Below, piece after piece: positions 10,622-23,142 of a DNA stretch of 64,000 nucleotides. Numbering within the stretch: position 1 is the stretch's first letter; every line of letters begins with the position of its first letter. The notes beneath the pieces were generated by a model. It saw only the letters and a program-made list of their open reading frames with translations. It did no database searches and had not been told where the DNA came from. The DNA is taken from NCBI GenBank assembly GCA_964058845.1, contig CAXKVR010000031.1, positions 1-64,000 on the forward strand. The letters are read 5' to 3'. This DNA is from Carex sylvatica (taxonomy: Eukaryota; Streptophyta; Magnoliopsida; Poales; Cyperaceae). The position numbers and the translations under genes were made by a program.

Positions 10622-13322
10622 TCAAACTTCTGGCAAATCAGAGACACTGTCAACCGACTCCGACCTTTGGTGGTTGGTATTCTCCGAGATTGAAGACCGT
10701 GCTTCTGACCGTGCATCTAAGTCTCCTGAGCCTTCTACCGAGAATTTCTTGCTGTGGTGCTTTCTACTGCGGCTCATCTTGACTATGCGAGACAACGCTT
10801 GCACAACATCTCTCATAGAGGGCCGTTTACGCGAGACTCGATTTACACACTTGTATGCTAGTGCTGCCATGTCATTTAGTTCCTCTAAGTCAAAGGAGCC
10901 TTCAAGCTGCGAGTCAGCTACCTCCTCCCACCCTGATCTTCCCTCAGTGTTTATTGCTGCCTACATTTGATTAGCAATGCAAATTTGGAATTTTAAATAG
11001 GGGTATAGGCACATCGTCAAAAAAAATTGCCACCCTTATCATATGGGGGAAATCTGAAACAATTAGATGTATTATGACAAACTTACAAGTTCAACATATT
11101 CCATGAGGCCGTGTTGCGGGTTTCGGCCAGCAATCAACTCAAAAACCAATACACCATAACTATACACATCACTTTTCTTTGTGAAATTTCGAGATGAGAC
11201 GTATTCTGGGTCAAGATATCCAAATGTACCCCTCAAGCTAGTAGAAGTGCGGCTGACCATTTCTTCTCTCGACAATCCAAAATCTGCCACCTAGGAGAAA
11301 ATATGTTTACTCGTTATCTCAAATTCCCTAATTTTGCAGCTTCTACAACCCAAAGCTTCTGTTGAATTTAGCCTAGTTTAACAAAAGCAGTTCAGATAAT
11401 GAATTAATTTTATCCAGGACTAAATTTCTCTCACTGAAACCCATTTTGTTCTATTTTACCCTTGGCAGTTGTGCAAGCAAATTATGACAATTTGCTGCAA
11501 AGTTCAAAGCAACAACTGTTCTAATTTGATTAAAGAAATCCAAACTTCATAATATAACAAGAAGGATGCAAAATTATAATTTATAATGAAATGAACATAC
11601 TCTTGCCCTCATTGAGCGGTCTAACAAAATATTGGCCGATTTAATATCACGGTGGACAACTGGTGGAACAGCCTGTAATAAATAATAAATGTGAAAAATA
11701 AATTGTATATGATCATATTAGTACTCTTATTGAATTATTGCTTTTTCTTTTCTTTTCTCTTACACCATCATGGAGGTACTCCAATCCTCTGGCAACATCA
11801 ATTGCTATGCTCACTCTCTGATTCCATTTCAATGCCTCACAATTTTCCCCTTTAATCAAATAATGAAAAAAAAAAAGATTAAAACACCACTAAATTCATT
11901 GGAAAAGTAGCATTAGAATTAGGGAATGGACTCTGCTGCTTTTCTTAGAAAAGTAGGGTCCTGCTTTTCCAATCTCAACCATTCAAATTTGTTGAGATTT
12001 GTGCATGAAAAAGGACCTTTATAGAGATATGTGAATGGAAAAATTTGAATAGTTGGGATCTGAAAAGCAGCTGAGTCGGATCCTAGAATTAGTGGGAAAA
12101 AAAGAAGATAAATTAGACCTTTGCAATCAAATTGTAATACTACATCATTTGAAGACAATATAAAGCAAGATATTTCTAAATTATAAAAATAATAGAGGTG
12201 TATAAAGTAAAATACCATATAAGTGAGAAGACAGGCTTCCATTAGGCATGAACACATATATTAGCATATGTTGCCCCTTCTCAGCACAATATCCTACCAA
12301 ATTTACAAGGTTTCTATGGTGTAACCTTCCAAGTAGCAAAACCTACCAATTAAAAATAAAATAAAATATACCAACCAGAAACAGAATGGTATGATCACAA
12401 TGCTGATTTGCACCCTCAAAAAAATTTCATGCAGAACAAAGCCATCTATCCTAGCCAATAAGCACGCAATTATCATGCTTATTTGATCACATTCAGGGTT
12501 TTCTTACAAAAAACATGAAGTTACTAAAACTATGAGCATGCTGAGTTGCTGAAAAGAAAATAATCAGGTCCAACATGCAAAATAATCTACAAGATATACA
12601 AACCTCATTATGGAACTCCTTTTCCCCTTGCTTCGAATCATTGGCAAGTACTTTGACAGCAACTATTTCTCCAGTACACATTTGGGCCTTGTAAACTGGT
12701 CCGAAAGCACCTTTTCCTATCAGTGCTGTGAAATTAGCTGTTGCCTTCTGCACATCCCTAATTTTATTAACAGTAAGCAAAAAACTTTTTTAAGTTCAGG
12801 GGTTTAAAGTAAGAAATTATATGTAATATTTCAAACCATACCAATTACTCAGGCAGAAGCAGTGTGCATGTGGGTTGGCATGGGACCAATGGTGAGGGTG
12901 TGTTCTCTAAATTAAGGTTTTAGACTACTTGTACTGGTCAGCATGGTAAATAAAACCCAGCGAATTACCAGGAAATTCAGATATGGATTCTGAACATACT
13001 TGTAAGAATATTTGGGTATGCCAGAAACAGAAATGGCATTTTTACGCTTTTTCCCCTCCAACCAGAGAGCTGGACCGTGCCCATCCTCCACAGACAGCTT
13101 TGGTGAGCCTGGGTCCACTGTTGAGTCCGACAGCTCTGCACAAGTGTTGGTACTATTTGAACGAAACGGTACAGTGGAGTTCCTTCTAGAACTGCTATTT
13201 CCGATTTGTGACCTCGACTTCCGAAATTTGATGCAAAATAAAGCACTAATTGCGATAAATATCCCTATGACTACACCTACTGTTACACCTATGATGAGAC
13301 CACGTGACTCTTCTCTTTTCAT
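10622..13322 (-). CDS. Receptor-like kinase of the CRLK1/CRLK2 type
   Basis: Seven exons in coding order: 13322-13000, 12757-12604, 12342-12216, 11849-11764, 11672-11601, 11290-11087, 10960-10622 (434 aa). All junctions keep frame with GT-AG borders. A short N-terminus (MKREESRGL) leads to a membrane helix at about 8-31 and then a Ser-rich linker. The kinase domain spans about 115-390: glycine loop GKGAFG (122-127), VAVK Lys143, [10 protein letters not shown] with Asp239, DFG at 257-259, [11 protein letters not shown] activation segment. The start matches my memory of Arabidopsis CRLK1, which begins similarly and is about 440 aa. Family knowledge: CRLK1 is a calcium/calmodulin-regulated plasma-membrane kinase in cold signalling; that role is inferred, since calmodulin-binding sites cannot be judged by eye. 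The intron after exon 3 holds a MITE. All catalytic residues are present. Confidence 0.93.
11923..12083. mobile_element. 161-bp MITE with perfect 9-bp TSD (kinase intron)
   Basis: Ends GGACTCTGCTGCTTTTC and GAAAAGCAGCTGAGTCGGATCC are inverted repeats. It is flanked by an exact 9-bp duplication TAGAATTAG (11914-11922 and 12084-12092), indicating Mutator-like transposition. A second family member lies at 18241-18400. It sits between exons 3 and 4 of the kinase. Confidence 0.9.
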
Positions 13323-15059
13323 CTTGGAGTTTTCAAGAAAATGGTACCATCTAGAGGATCTGAAGATTTGAAATTCAACAATTCAACTTGTCTAAGCACC
13401 TGAAAAGAAAAGAGATAAAAACTAATGAGATGAATGTGCATCTGTACTGCCTGGTAATTACTGAATCAACAGGGAAAAAACATAATGACAAGCAATACCG
13501 CATAAGGAAAAGAAATGACAAAAGGAAAAATAAATATATTATTAAGAGGATATGTAGTCAAAGGATACAACACAGAAATAATATATGAAGAGAGGGAAGG
13601 AAAAATAACTAAATAAAAATAAACAGGGAGCATCAGTTTGGATCTGTAATGATAAATGCAAGGTTTTAGTCAACAACAAGAAGCAAAAGACCAAGATGTC
13701 ATGATATTACCTTTACATAAACTAAGAAATCTTTACGAAGAAGTGTCAAATTGTAATTCTTACTTGGTTTCAGTTTTAGGTCAAACCTCCACCACTTTAT
13801 AGATCCGAAAATTTAGCTTTTTCATAAGATTGCAAAAAATAAAATAATTCAGAAACTTACCATGGAAGTAATAATAGGGGTTTGCTCAATCAAATACAAT
13901 ACAAATGTCTCCCCAATTATGTTCATGGTTTATTGATTCTATCTTTTTTCTTTGTATAGAAATTACAGAAAATATGAGATTTCTTTGGATGGTGTATTAA
14001 GACAGTTGGGTCAGCATCAGAGCTCCTGAAGCATTAAAAAAAAAAAAAAAATCAAGTTCCCAAAAAATTTGAACAAATATTATTCATCAAAACCAATTTA
14101 GACCCTGGAAGTTTAGGTGGAAATTAAAAAAAGAAAAAAAAGAACAGAAGCTCCTAATGAATTTAAGAGACTCTCCCCAAGGTATTTAACTAGAATGAAT
14201 TTGTGAGATTATAATTTCAGAAAGTCAGGAAATTTAATACTTACAATATTTAGTTAATTCCGACCCCCAGAATGCTCCAGAATACCTAATTTTACAAATT
14301 TTCACAAAAGCCAAAACCCCAGAAAGAAACAAAACATGAAAAGGCCGAAAATGAACAATGGATAAATTTTCATGTTGAAAAGTAACATTGCACCAAATGA
14401 AGATTATTTTTTTTTTTTCATACGGATCATTGCAGTCAGAGCTCAATCTGATAAAGACCAATGATTAAGAGATTGTTTGAAACTAAATTGTTAAGAGACT
14501 TGGTGCATATTCGATAAAAAACAATATCATAATTCCCAATTAGAAAATAACATAAAAATTGAATCGTAATTTGACCACAGCTTATCTCCCACATTTTAAC
14601 TAAGAAGAAACAAAAAGAGAAAGAGAGAGGCATTAAATGGAAACAAAATCGTAAAGGTGACTGATTAACAAAGCAAATGACCACAACCTTTAATTTCCCA
14701 AATACAGCACAAATAACAACGACACGATAACCACTAAAGTACAACTTTAATGCCATTAATGGTTTAACCTCCCAAAAAGAAGGTTTCAAAATAAATAGAT
14801 TCCTTGTGAAAGAGGCATTGCACAAAAATAAGGAAAAATGTTAAAAATTCAATGAACATCTAACCTTTCAGTCTTGTTTCAGATCGAAAATCGCGAATTG
14901 AGTCGTAAATGCACAAGGACTCGAGTAGAATTTAATCGACTTTGATCGAGAAAGAAGGTAAGGCAAGGCCGTAGGCACGACGAGTCGACGACCAGTACCA
15001 TTTGAAATTAAAATAGAAAAGGAGGGGGAAGATGTAAGAAAAAAAACAAGAGAGAGAAC
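13323..15059 (-). other. Probable 5' UTR, 5'-UTR intron and promoter of the kinase gene
   Basis: The kinase ATG is at 13322. Upstream on the minus strand a TTTTCAG acceptor near 13402 and an AAAG|GTTAGATG donor near 14861 could define a leader intron of about 1.46 kb. The sequence from about 14862 to 15060 is less AT-rich and purine-rich on the plus strand, like a transcribed leader. Small open frames here, for example at 14234-14825, have no coding character. This is inference from splice-like sites only. Confidence 0.4.
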
Positions 15060-15237
15060 GCATCGTGTACTTATCCTCTGAGATATCTCATATTTTACGT
15101 GACCGACGTGTCCGGTTCCTACTCGGGGATAGAGTAGGGGCCAGTATTATTTTAGCTTCGAGATTCGTGCAGAGCGTATTTGAACGGTTGAAATTTTCCA
15201 AAAAGTCACGCAAAATATGAGATATCTTAGACGATGT
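15060..15237. repeat. Inverted-repeat element near the kinase promoter
   Basis: GAGATATCTCATATTTTACG near 15080 is inverted as CGCAAAATATGAGATATCT near 15210; GCATCGT and its inverse also appear further out. It contains GAACGGTTGAAATTTTCC, a motif common to other MITEs here. No target duplication could be read. Confidence 0.5.
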
Positions 15238-15260
15238 GAATTCGAAAGGATCGATTAAAA

Positions 15261-15477
15261 TAAAAACCTGACGCAGAGACCTACTTTGGTTCGATGGGTG
15301 TAGTGACCATCCGATTGCATCAATATTCGTGTACCCGTATTAAAATCCGTGCAATTTTGTATTAATTTCCGTGCGAATAAATCTTAATGCTCATCGTACG
15401 GTGTTAGAGCTAATTGAACCTAAAAGTAGGTCCAATACCCAGTGGACCTACTCCTATCTCGTAAAAACCTGACGCAG
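15261..15477. repeat. Insertion bounded by a perfect 16-bp direct repeat
   Basis: TAAAAACCTGACGCAG occurs exactly at 15261-15276 and 15462-15477. The enclosed 185 bp begin AGACCTACTTTGG and contain near the end AAAGTAGGTCC and GGACCTACTCC, so short inverted ends also exist. The long direct repeat would suit a retroposon target duplication or a local duplication; the origin is undecided. Confidence 0.5.
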
Positions 15478-16343
15478 TGGGGTCTAGTTTAGAAAAAACT
15501 GGATATAACCAATCAGTCAATCACCATTCCTATTTGTCATTATTTATATTTTATTCCCTGAAAAACTAGATAATTAAATATTCTAAGAAAAATTTATTGA
15601 AAAAGAGAAAATTGGAATAAAGTACACAGTTGTAAAAAGCAGGTGAAATAAATGTTCTGAAAATTAGAAATGAAGTTCAAAGTTCATAAAAAAATGAGAA
15701 AGATGAAATAAAATTCAAAGTACCTAAAAATATCTAGTAAAACTTATGGTAGCTTTTTTTTTATCCGGTATTACGATAATATTCTTCATTATCCTTTCTT
15801 TTAATTTCTTAATCATTTCTTATTTTAAACTGTATCTTTTCTCCTAAAAATCCTGTCAAACATCGTTAAAAAAATTAAAATAAATTGAAAAATATATATA
15901 TTTAGAATAATTAAAATTGATATTATATTATCTAATGCCAAATTGGACCAAATAATATTATACCAATGTTTAAAATCAACTCATTTATGGATCTGAATCA
16001 TTAAGTCTGATTCATAAATTTTTCTTTTTTCCTCTGCCACAGTTCCAAAAAAAAAAAAATGAATTGGACTCGATAAATCTAATCTTACTGAATTTGATAC
16101 AAATGGGATAATCTTTTCATTTATGTACGTCTGAATTTTATAATTTTTATAAATATTTTTTTTCCAAATTTTGGAGTTTCATTTATATCTTTTGACTTGG
16201 ATTTATCAAAATGAGTATCTTTTGACTTAGGATGTAACTTTTGCTCGGCTTGCACGTTCTCATATCTTAGATACTCACATCACGTTACCAATGATACCAT
16301 GGAACCATCACATGATGGACGATTAACTTTCCTAAATTATACA
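15478..16343. other. Gene-free AT-rich DNA
   Basis: AT-rich sequence without a supportable open frame or repeat structure. Confidence 0.45.
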
Positions 16344-16419
16344 AACTTTAATTAAGATGAGATCATGAGATCCATTTAAGCAACTTTAATTAAGATGAGA
16401 TCATGAGATCCATTTAAGC
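16344..16419. repeat. Perfect 38-bp tandem duplication
   Basis: Two identical 38-bp units, each starting AACTTTAATTAAGATGAG and ending CCATTTAAGC, stand head to tail, followed by the first bases of a third. Perfect identity suggests a recent duplication. Confidence 0.9.
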
Positions 16420-16498
16420 AACTTTATATTGCTGATTTTCTATACATCACCATTTAAGCGCATGTGCTATAGTCATATCATTATATCTTCATAGCAAG

Positions 16499-16756
16499 CA
16501 TAGTGACAAATGAATTACTCATGTTCGATCCGGCGAGTTCAAAAATTTGTGATTCAAAAATAATTTGGGTATAATTTGAAAATAATTCGGAATTATTCGA
16601 ATTAGAGATCTCAATCCTACAAGAGAGCAAAAATAAAAAAAATAAAATTTGACCTTAATTCGGTCAAAGTTCGGTCAATTGAATAATTCGGTGTTCGGTT
16701 CTGCATCACCAAAAAAATGAATTATTCGGATTTAATTCGCGAATCTTGTGACTATG
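16499..16756. mobile_element. hAT-type MITE, CATAGTGACAA family, copy 1
   Basis: 258 bp, ends CATAGTGACAAATGAATTA and CGCGAATCTTGTGACTATG, flanked by a perfect 8-bp duplication ATAGCAAG (16491-16498 and 16757-16764). The interior is rich in AATTATTCGGA and TTCGGTCAAAGTTCGGTCAA units. It is homologous to the copy at 28994-29295. Confidence 0.92.
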
Positions 16757-17297
16757 ATAGCAAGCATCCTGTCGGCTGCCAATACTAGTATGTCTCTATT
16801 TTTTGTGCCTTCACTATATCTCTATTTTTTAAAACTTTAAAAACTCAAAATTTAAGACTTAAGAGTTAAAATAAAACAGTTGGATATGATATATATCATT
16901 TTATCTTTTTACATGTAAAAAGTTATGGCATTTCAATTTTATTTTGATTGTCATCAAGAACTTGTAAAAAATGTACTAATGTGAATAATTTCTAGACGTT
17001 AATTTTTCAACTTATTGACTCACATAAAAATAAAATTAAAATGTGATATTTTTTATGAGCACATAAATAAAGTAACATAGATCACATGAATCCAACTATT
17101 TTATTTTAATTTTTAAGTTTAAAATTTTGAGTTCTTAAAATTAAAAAAAATGAAGGCATTTGAACCATTATCTTTAATGATAAGTCAACAATATTTAAAA
17201 TTCATATATAGTTTCAATATACGAATATAGTTCAGAAATAAATCATATATTAAAATAATAATATTTTTTAAAACAGTATTTAAGGGCCACTCGCAAT

Positions 17298-17479
17298 GAA
17301 TTCAGATCATTTCCTGTACCGCACGTTTCATTGTTAAATCCAAACCGTTCTTTAATTGTGCTACGAATCTCAAAAACAGATCTCTATGTCTAATTAGGCA
17401 CCAAATTCAAATCGCACGACTTAAAATTAATCTCAGCTCATTAGACTGAATGCGGTACTGTAGAGGAATTATGGAATTC
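17298..17479. mobile_element. MITE with GGAATTC...GTACCGCA inverted ends
   Basis: Left end GAATTCAGATCATTTCCTG plus TACCGCA is mirrored by TGCGGTACTGTAGAGGAATT on the right. The interior has the AATCCAAACCGTTCTTTAAT motif found in other MITEs here. No clear target duplication. Confidence 0.6.
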
Positions 17480-18240
17480 CCATTTGAAAAGAACAAATTG
17501 TAAGACATAATTAATTGTGCTCATATTTAATAAAAATATATAATTAAGAACTAATTACCTTGATTCTTAATTGATTTCAATATTGTAGATAATAACTATC
17601 TATCATAATTAATTATATTAATCAGATTCTTCATAGGAGTTAGAGTAGAGAGACCAATAATAACAATTTTCTGAATTAAAAACACTTAGTTATAAATTAA
17701 TTAAATAAGTTCAGAATATTATAAGTGCCTATCATAATTATATTAGTTAGGATAATCACATCTAGAATAGTTGACAAAGATAATATATATATATATATAT
17801 TTTTAAACTTAGTAGTGGCTACTAAATTTATATTAATAAACGTGTTTACAACATAATTATTACAATTATAATTGAAGCTATGTTATGTCGCAGCATCTCA
17901 TACTCATAATTATACTAAATTGAATATCACAATAATACTAAATTATTAACTAGATTTATGTTAGTCATTTTAGTCAGGTTGATATATTAGTATCGTTCTT
18001 TGCATAAACATGTAATTCCACTAAATAGATAACATAATTATGTTGATTAGATTAAATTAATTAAGATTTCTGAACTCCTAGAAATAGTTTTCTTTGTTCC
18101 AATTATTTCAAGGAAAAAGTTTTAATTTAATTGTCCTCGGATCAGGCTTGGGGGAGTCTAATCTTTTACGTTACTACATTCGGTTCAATGAGTTGAGATT
18201 AATTCCTAGTTGAGCGATGTAATTCGGTGTTTATTTAAAT
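17480..18240. other. Gene-free AT-rich DNA
   Basis: Very AT-rich, with an (AT)n tract near 17789. No gene seen. Confidence 0.45.
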
Positions 18241-18400
18241 GCATCTGACTCCGCTGCTCTCTAAATAGGAGAGCAAAATTATGTTATTCAAAATCGAACT
18301 GTTAAATTATTTTATATACGGATTTCAACACATATGAACCGTTCGATTTAGAATAACATAATCCTGCTCTCCTATTTGAAAAGCAGCGGAGTTGGTTCTC
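18241..18400. mobile_element. MITE, CTCCGCTGC family (Mutator type)
   Basis: Ends ATCTGACTCCGCTGCTCTC and AAAGCAGCGGAGTTGGTTCTC are inverted, and ATGTTATTCAAAATCGAAC pairs with GTTCGATTTAGAATAACAT. Flanks TATTTAAAT and TTTTTAAAC match 7 of 9. Same family as the kinase-intron MITE at 11923-12083. Confidence 0.75.
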
Positions 18401-18866
18401 TTTTTAAACATAGGGGAATCTATTTTTGAGATTTGTGCCACAATTTAAAAACAATCTGAATTCAGTAATTAGAGATGTGATACTCAAGGGTCAACCTAAA
18501 TAAAACAAAAAAAAATTATCAAGTGTAAACTATATTTATGATTATTTTCTTAAGACTACGTGATGTGCTTTAGTTGGTGGACAACCAAAAACGAAAATAA
18601 AAAATGTTACATATATTTTTTTATTTTAATTATATGATCTTCCAATACAATTTTAAGCCAAAAAACGAATTTGTGATCTTGAATATTTAAATCGTCTTCA
18701 TTTTTTTAAAGTCATAATTGTTGGAAATTTTTTAGACAATAATTGTGTTTAAATGTTTGGTGGAGATGAGATAGTACATATGGAGAGATACAACTATTGA
18801 AGCTTGCTTGATTTTCTTCTTAGTTTTGTTTGAGTTATTTCTCAAGTCACATGCCCACCCATTTAT

Positions 18867-19068
18867 GAGTTCAGATCCAGTGAAGTAACTCAAAAGATTG
18901 GGTTTTAAATTGGAACTGTTTGATTTGAATCTGTGATATTCTATTCGAAGTGGAGTGCACACATTTTATAAGAAATAAATTTGAATCGCAAAGCAATCTC
19001 GAGCGATGTATTTGAATTGGACGGTCTCGATCCAAAACTCAAAAATTGAGTTACTTTAGGGGATCCGG
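18867..19068. mobile_element. MITE, CACTGGATC family
   Basis: Left TTCAGATCCAGTGAAGTAAC and right GAGTTACTTTAGGGGATCC are inverted repeats. The interior has GAATCTGTGATATTCTATTC, GCAATCTCGAGCGATG and a GGACGGTC motif, shared with 39188-39370. Limits are approximate. Confidence 0.65.
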
Positions 19069-21025
19069 AACTCTATTTATTCTATTTTTTAGAAGATTTT
19101 ACATGCCCACCTATTTATACTATTTTTTTAGAAGATTTTAGACCTTACAAGTTACATCTCATACAAAATATCATTCTAAAAAAATATTTTCCAAAATCAT
19201 TCTAAACTTAGATATTTTACTAATTTCTTTTTTATAATATGCACCTTCTAAATATTTTCATATACGTTTTTAGACCTCAAGATATTTTCTTACAATATTC
19301 TAAAATCTAGATATTAACAAAGCACTAAATTAAGTTTATGAATTCAACAATCATGACCATTGGTTGGTTGAACAAATTACCAATCTTTGTCATATACTTC
19401 ACGCTTCAATATTTGCTACTTGATGAATTAATAATCCAAATGATTTTCCTAAGTGATCAAATTTCAAATGTTTGATTTGATTCGGTCCCACCAGGATTTA
19501 GACCTAAATCTGCTTGATCTACTCTATCAAAGTACAAATTAACAAAACATTCATTTTATAATGAGAAATTTATATATATGCCCATCATAACTTCAGAATT
19601 TATATATATCCCATCAAAATTTGATAAATAGTTATTCCCCATCTAAACATACTTATTTTATATATCCCCATTTGAGCAATCTACATCCGTGAAACTGGAC
19701 TGATTTTCTAAATAACTATTAATCACTTTTTAAAAATTAAAGTCTCTAAAGTTTCTAACTCTCACATTTCTGAAATTAATTTTAGAGTTTCTATTAAGTC
19801 ACGTCTGTAACAAATTAAAAAGGAAAAAATAATTTAAACCCATAATTTCATTTGATCAACATGGAATTCATAAACAATTTTTAAATAAGAAACTTTAATG
19901 TATATTATAAATAATTTCTTAATAAGAAACTTTATTATATAGTTTATAAATAAAAAACTATTTCACATCTGAAATTGGATTAAAAACTGTCACAATAGAT
20001 TAGAAACTCTAAATAGTTTTTAATAACTGAAAATGAACAATTTTACCATTACTTTAAATGTCCCAAATTCCTCCCTCTTTCCATTTCTTTCTCTGCGTCT
20101 CTTTTCAGCGTCCAGTTTGATTAAAGATGGTCTTTTGATTATTGACTAGCTAGTTTTTGGCATCTTGTGACAATATTGAAGTACCGGCTCACATAATATA
20201 AATCAATTAGCGCAGCAGTTGGATTAGTTGAGCACCCTGCTAACTACACCAAATTTACAAGAAAGACAAATTAAAGAGTCAATGAATCTATATATATATA
20301 TATGATGGATATTGACAATTTCACCGAGTGTTTGTACGAATTTTTTATACGGTTTAGATCTGACAACTTCATCCAATATACTAATGCACTCACCATCAGA
20401 TCTACTTTAAGATTTGCACTCGTACTTTTGCGTATACTTTAAAATTTATACGCACGAATTCTTAAGCAAATTCAATGATGAACGAACCCATTAAAACCAT
20501 CTCATGACCATCGAACCCAAGTCTGTACCCTTTAGCAGAGTCTATACTCTATACACAAATATTTACTATTGCAATTAATTAGTGGATTCATCCATATTTA
20601 TGTACCCTTTTACCCGTCATAATATATACGTACATGTACATGTAGCCAAAATATTGGGAGATTTCTTTATTGCTTGTAATTAAAACTTTTTTTTTTTTAA
20701 CAAATTAATCACATACATAATTTTGATTTGGCCGCACTTTTAATTAATGTACTTTTAAAAAAAAAAAAAAATATGTGTTGAAGGTGAAGTCACTTAATAC
20801 ATTTCAAATACCTATGTATTAAGATAAATGATTTTCTCATGTTTTGAGTTTTGAATTCATAACTTTCTACATATATAGAAGTCATGTGTCTTTATCATTA
20901 GATCAAAGATAATTTTTTTTAATTAATGTACGTTAATAAGATCATTTTTCATTAATCCAAATCTAATGAAGGCAGATGATGATCTCCAGCAGAATTTGCT
21001 CAAAAGGAGATTACGGAGGAGCACA
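19069..21025. other. Gene-free AT-rich DNA
   Basis: About 2 kb of AT-rich sequence with short tandem-like phrases (TTTATAAATAAGAAACTTTA variants near 19870-19960) and no supported gene. GCACTCGTACTTTTGCGTAT and its near-inverse around 20310-20460 form a weak hairpin that I could not assign. Confidence 0.4.
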
Positions 21026-21475
21026 TAGAGTGGAAAAAATGGCACGTCGGAGCCAACTCTGTCACGGAATGACACGGCACGTGTGTCAATTACGTGCTGT
21101 GATCATTTTTTGAAATTTTGGCACGGCACGGCACATCACGTGAAAAATCTAGTCACGGTACGCGAGTCGTGTGTAATTAGGACCATTAGATATTGATTAT
21201 ATGGTGAATTTTGAATAAACTAATTTAAATTATGATTAAATAGTCACGCAAGTCACGCGAGACACATTTGGTCATGGCACGTTTAGGCACGGCGTGATTC
21301 ATGTGGCGTGATCATTCGCGTGCCATGACAATTTCTTGATATTTTAATCACGGTATGGGATGACACATAAAAAATTAATTTGATCACGGCACGGCATGGT
21401 ACAAAACTAAAGTCACGGCATGTCACGGCATGTTAGTCACGGCATAGCACAACATGGCACGTTTTTTCCACTCTA
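21026..21475. mobile_element. Foldback element filled with CACGGCACG units
   Basis: Ends TAGAGTGGAAAAAATGGCACG and CGTTTTTTCCACTCTA are inverted. Between them are many variants of GTCACGGCACG and CATGGCACG, mostly in opposite orientation in the two halves. CACGTG palindromes occur several times. It is strikingly CpG-rich against the AT-rich background. No clear target duplication. Confidence 0.7.
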
Positions 21476-21853
21476 GTACACCCCTTCGGTATGAAGCTAT
21501 TTTGTATTGCTACTGTTGATTTTAAATTTTAAATCAATACTTGAATTTTGTGCTTGTTAATTTAGGCATTCAGCGATGTTATTTTGATTTGAGGAATGGA
21601 ACGAGTTTTTAGTTTGAAAAATGGTATATATATGGATATTATCACGACGGAATTAAAAAGCTAAGATTAAAAACTGAATTATGATAAGTATTTTATAATT
21701 TTATTTTATAAAAAGACAAAGAGTATTAATTTTTACAGATATTTAAAAATTTAAAGGACAAAAATAAAAATAAAAATTCAATTTTGTGGAAGACCTTTTA
21801 GCCCCTCTTGTTTTCTCTCTCCCGAATATTATTATTGTTAATATTATTTTTAT

Positions 21854-22228
21854 GAAGAGATCCACTTAAATTTTTTTTTGTGACACCAAATTATTTTATA
21901 CATTTTCAAAGTTCAAACAGTCGATGCAAACTGTTCAACATTATGGATATATTAAAATATATTTCCAGATCAAATTATATTTTTTTTTTGAAGTTTTTTA
22001 CTACTTATTTTGATGGGTATAAAATACCAATGATCTGAAAACAATAATTTTATAATATATTTAATAAATAGTAAAAAAAATTTAAAAAAATATAAAATTT
22101 GATTTGCAAGGACATTTTAATATATCCATCATGTTGAACAATTTGAATTGACTATTTAAACTTGAAAAACTTTGAAAATATAGGATATAATCTGATGTCA
22201 CCAAAAAATATATAAGTGAATCCCCCTC
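21854..22228. mobile_element. Shared-core foldback element with perfect 9-bp TSD
   Basis: Arms GAAGAGATCCACTTA...TGTGACACC and GATGTCACC...TAAGTGAATCCCCCTC are inverted. An exact 9-bp duplication TATTTTTAT flanks it (21845-21853 and 22229-22237). The arms carry the shared module (AATAAATAGTAAAAAAAATT, AAATTTGATTTGCAAGGACA, TTTGAATTGACTATTTAAAC). Mutator-type by target duplication length. Confidence 0.88.
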
Positions 22229-22237
22229 TATTTTTAT

Positions 22238-23142
22238 TAAATAGATTGACTCATCAGTTATATTACTTTATTTGTCCTTTAATAAAGTTTTAAAAAGAAA
22301 TTTTTTTTTTTTTTTTTATGGAAGAACTTAGTCCTTGTTTTCTCTCTCTCTCCACCCCAAAATATTATTGTTATTACTATTATTCTTATTAAATAATTTG
22401 ACTCGTCAACACGTAAACAATAATCTTTTCTGTCTTGTATAATTTCTGACAAATTCGTGGCGGTTTTAATTCGATGAGCTTTTGACGATGGTCCAAAGAA
22501 CTTTAAAAATGTTTGCTTTAAAAATGTCTTGTATACTCAGATGTTGTTTTTTACTTTTTAGTATACATCTTAATTATTTGATTTAAAATTGAATATAAAA
22601 TTCTTGTCGCATTCATTGATTTTAATTAGTATTCGTCCACCGAAGCACCATTGAAAATTTAAATATAAACTCTAATTATACGTGATCATCAAGTGAGACG
22701 TAACCGTCAGGATTTTGTCAAAATTAGTGCAAGATATCAAAATGCTAAAGTCGTTGAGTCGTTGTCTTATTTGAGTCGACAATGCATTATCTAAAGATGA
22801 GTTAGACACGTGATAATCAATCTAAAGGAACAAAAAGTAGAGATTCACAAAGTATAAAATTGTGAAGTACAAAAAAAACAGCTATAATCTCCGCTCAAAA
22901 TCTAAATACAAGTTTCAATTCAGCTTTTTTTATTGATTCCACATGCTATAATACACTTTTTATTTCAACCTTTTCTTATATGTGAAGCTTTGCACATGCT
23001 ATGAGCTTTTGATAGTTGATACTCATATTCTAGAATTTTCTTCCAATATATTTTGTGCAAAATTATTTGCATCTTTTAGTTTTAAGATAGCATGTTAACT
23101 TAGCTTCTTTTTTTTTTAATTGAATTTGGTGTAGTTAGTTAT
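22238..23142. other. Gene-free AT-rich DNA
   Basis: AT-rich spacer between two foldback elements, with a run of about 17 T near 22302. No gene or element end that I can support. Confidence 0.4.

Noticed and set aside
16344..16419. A CRISPR-like or direct-repeat array
   Set aside because: Two adjacent identical units with no spacers; an ordinary tandem duplication in a plant genome.
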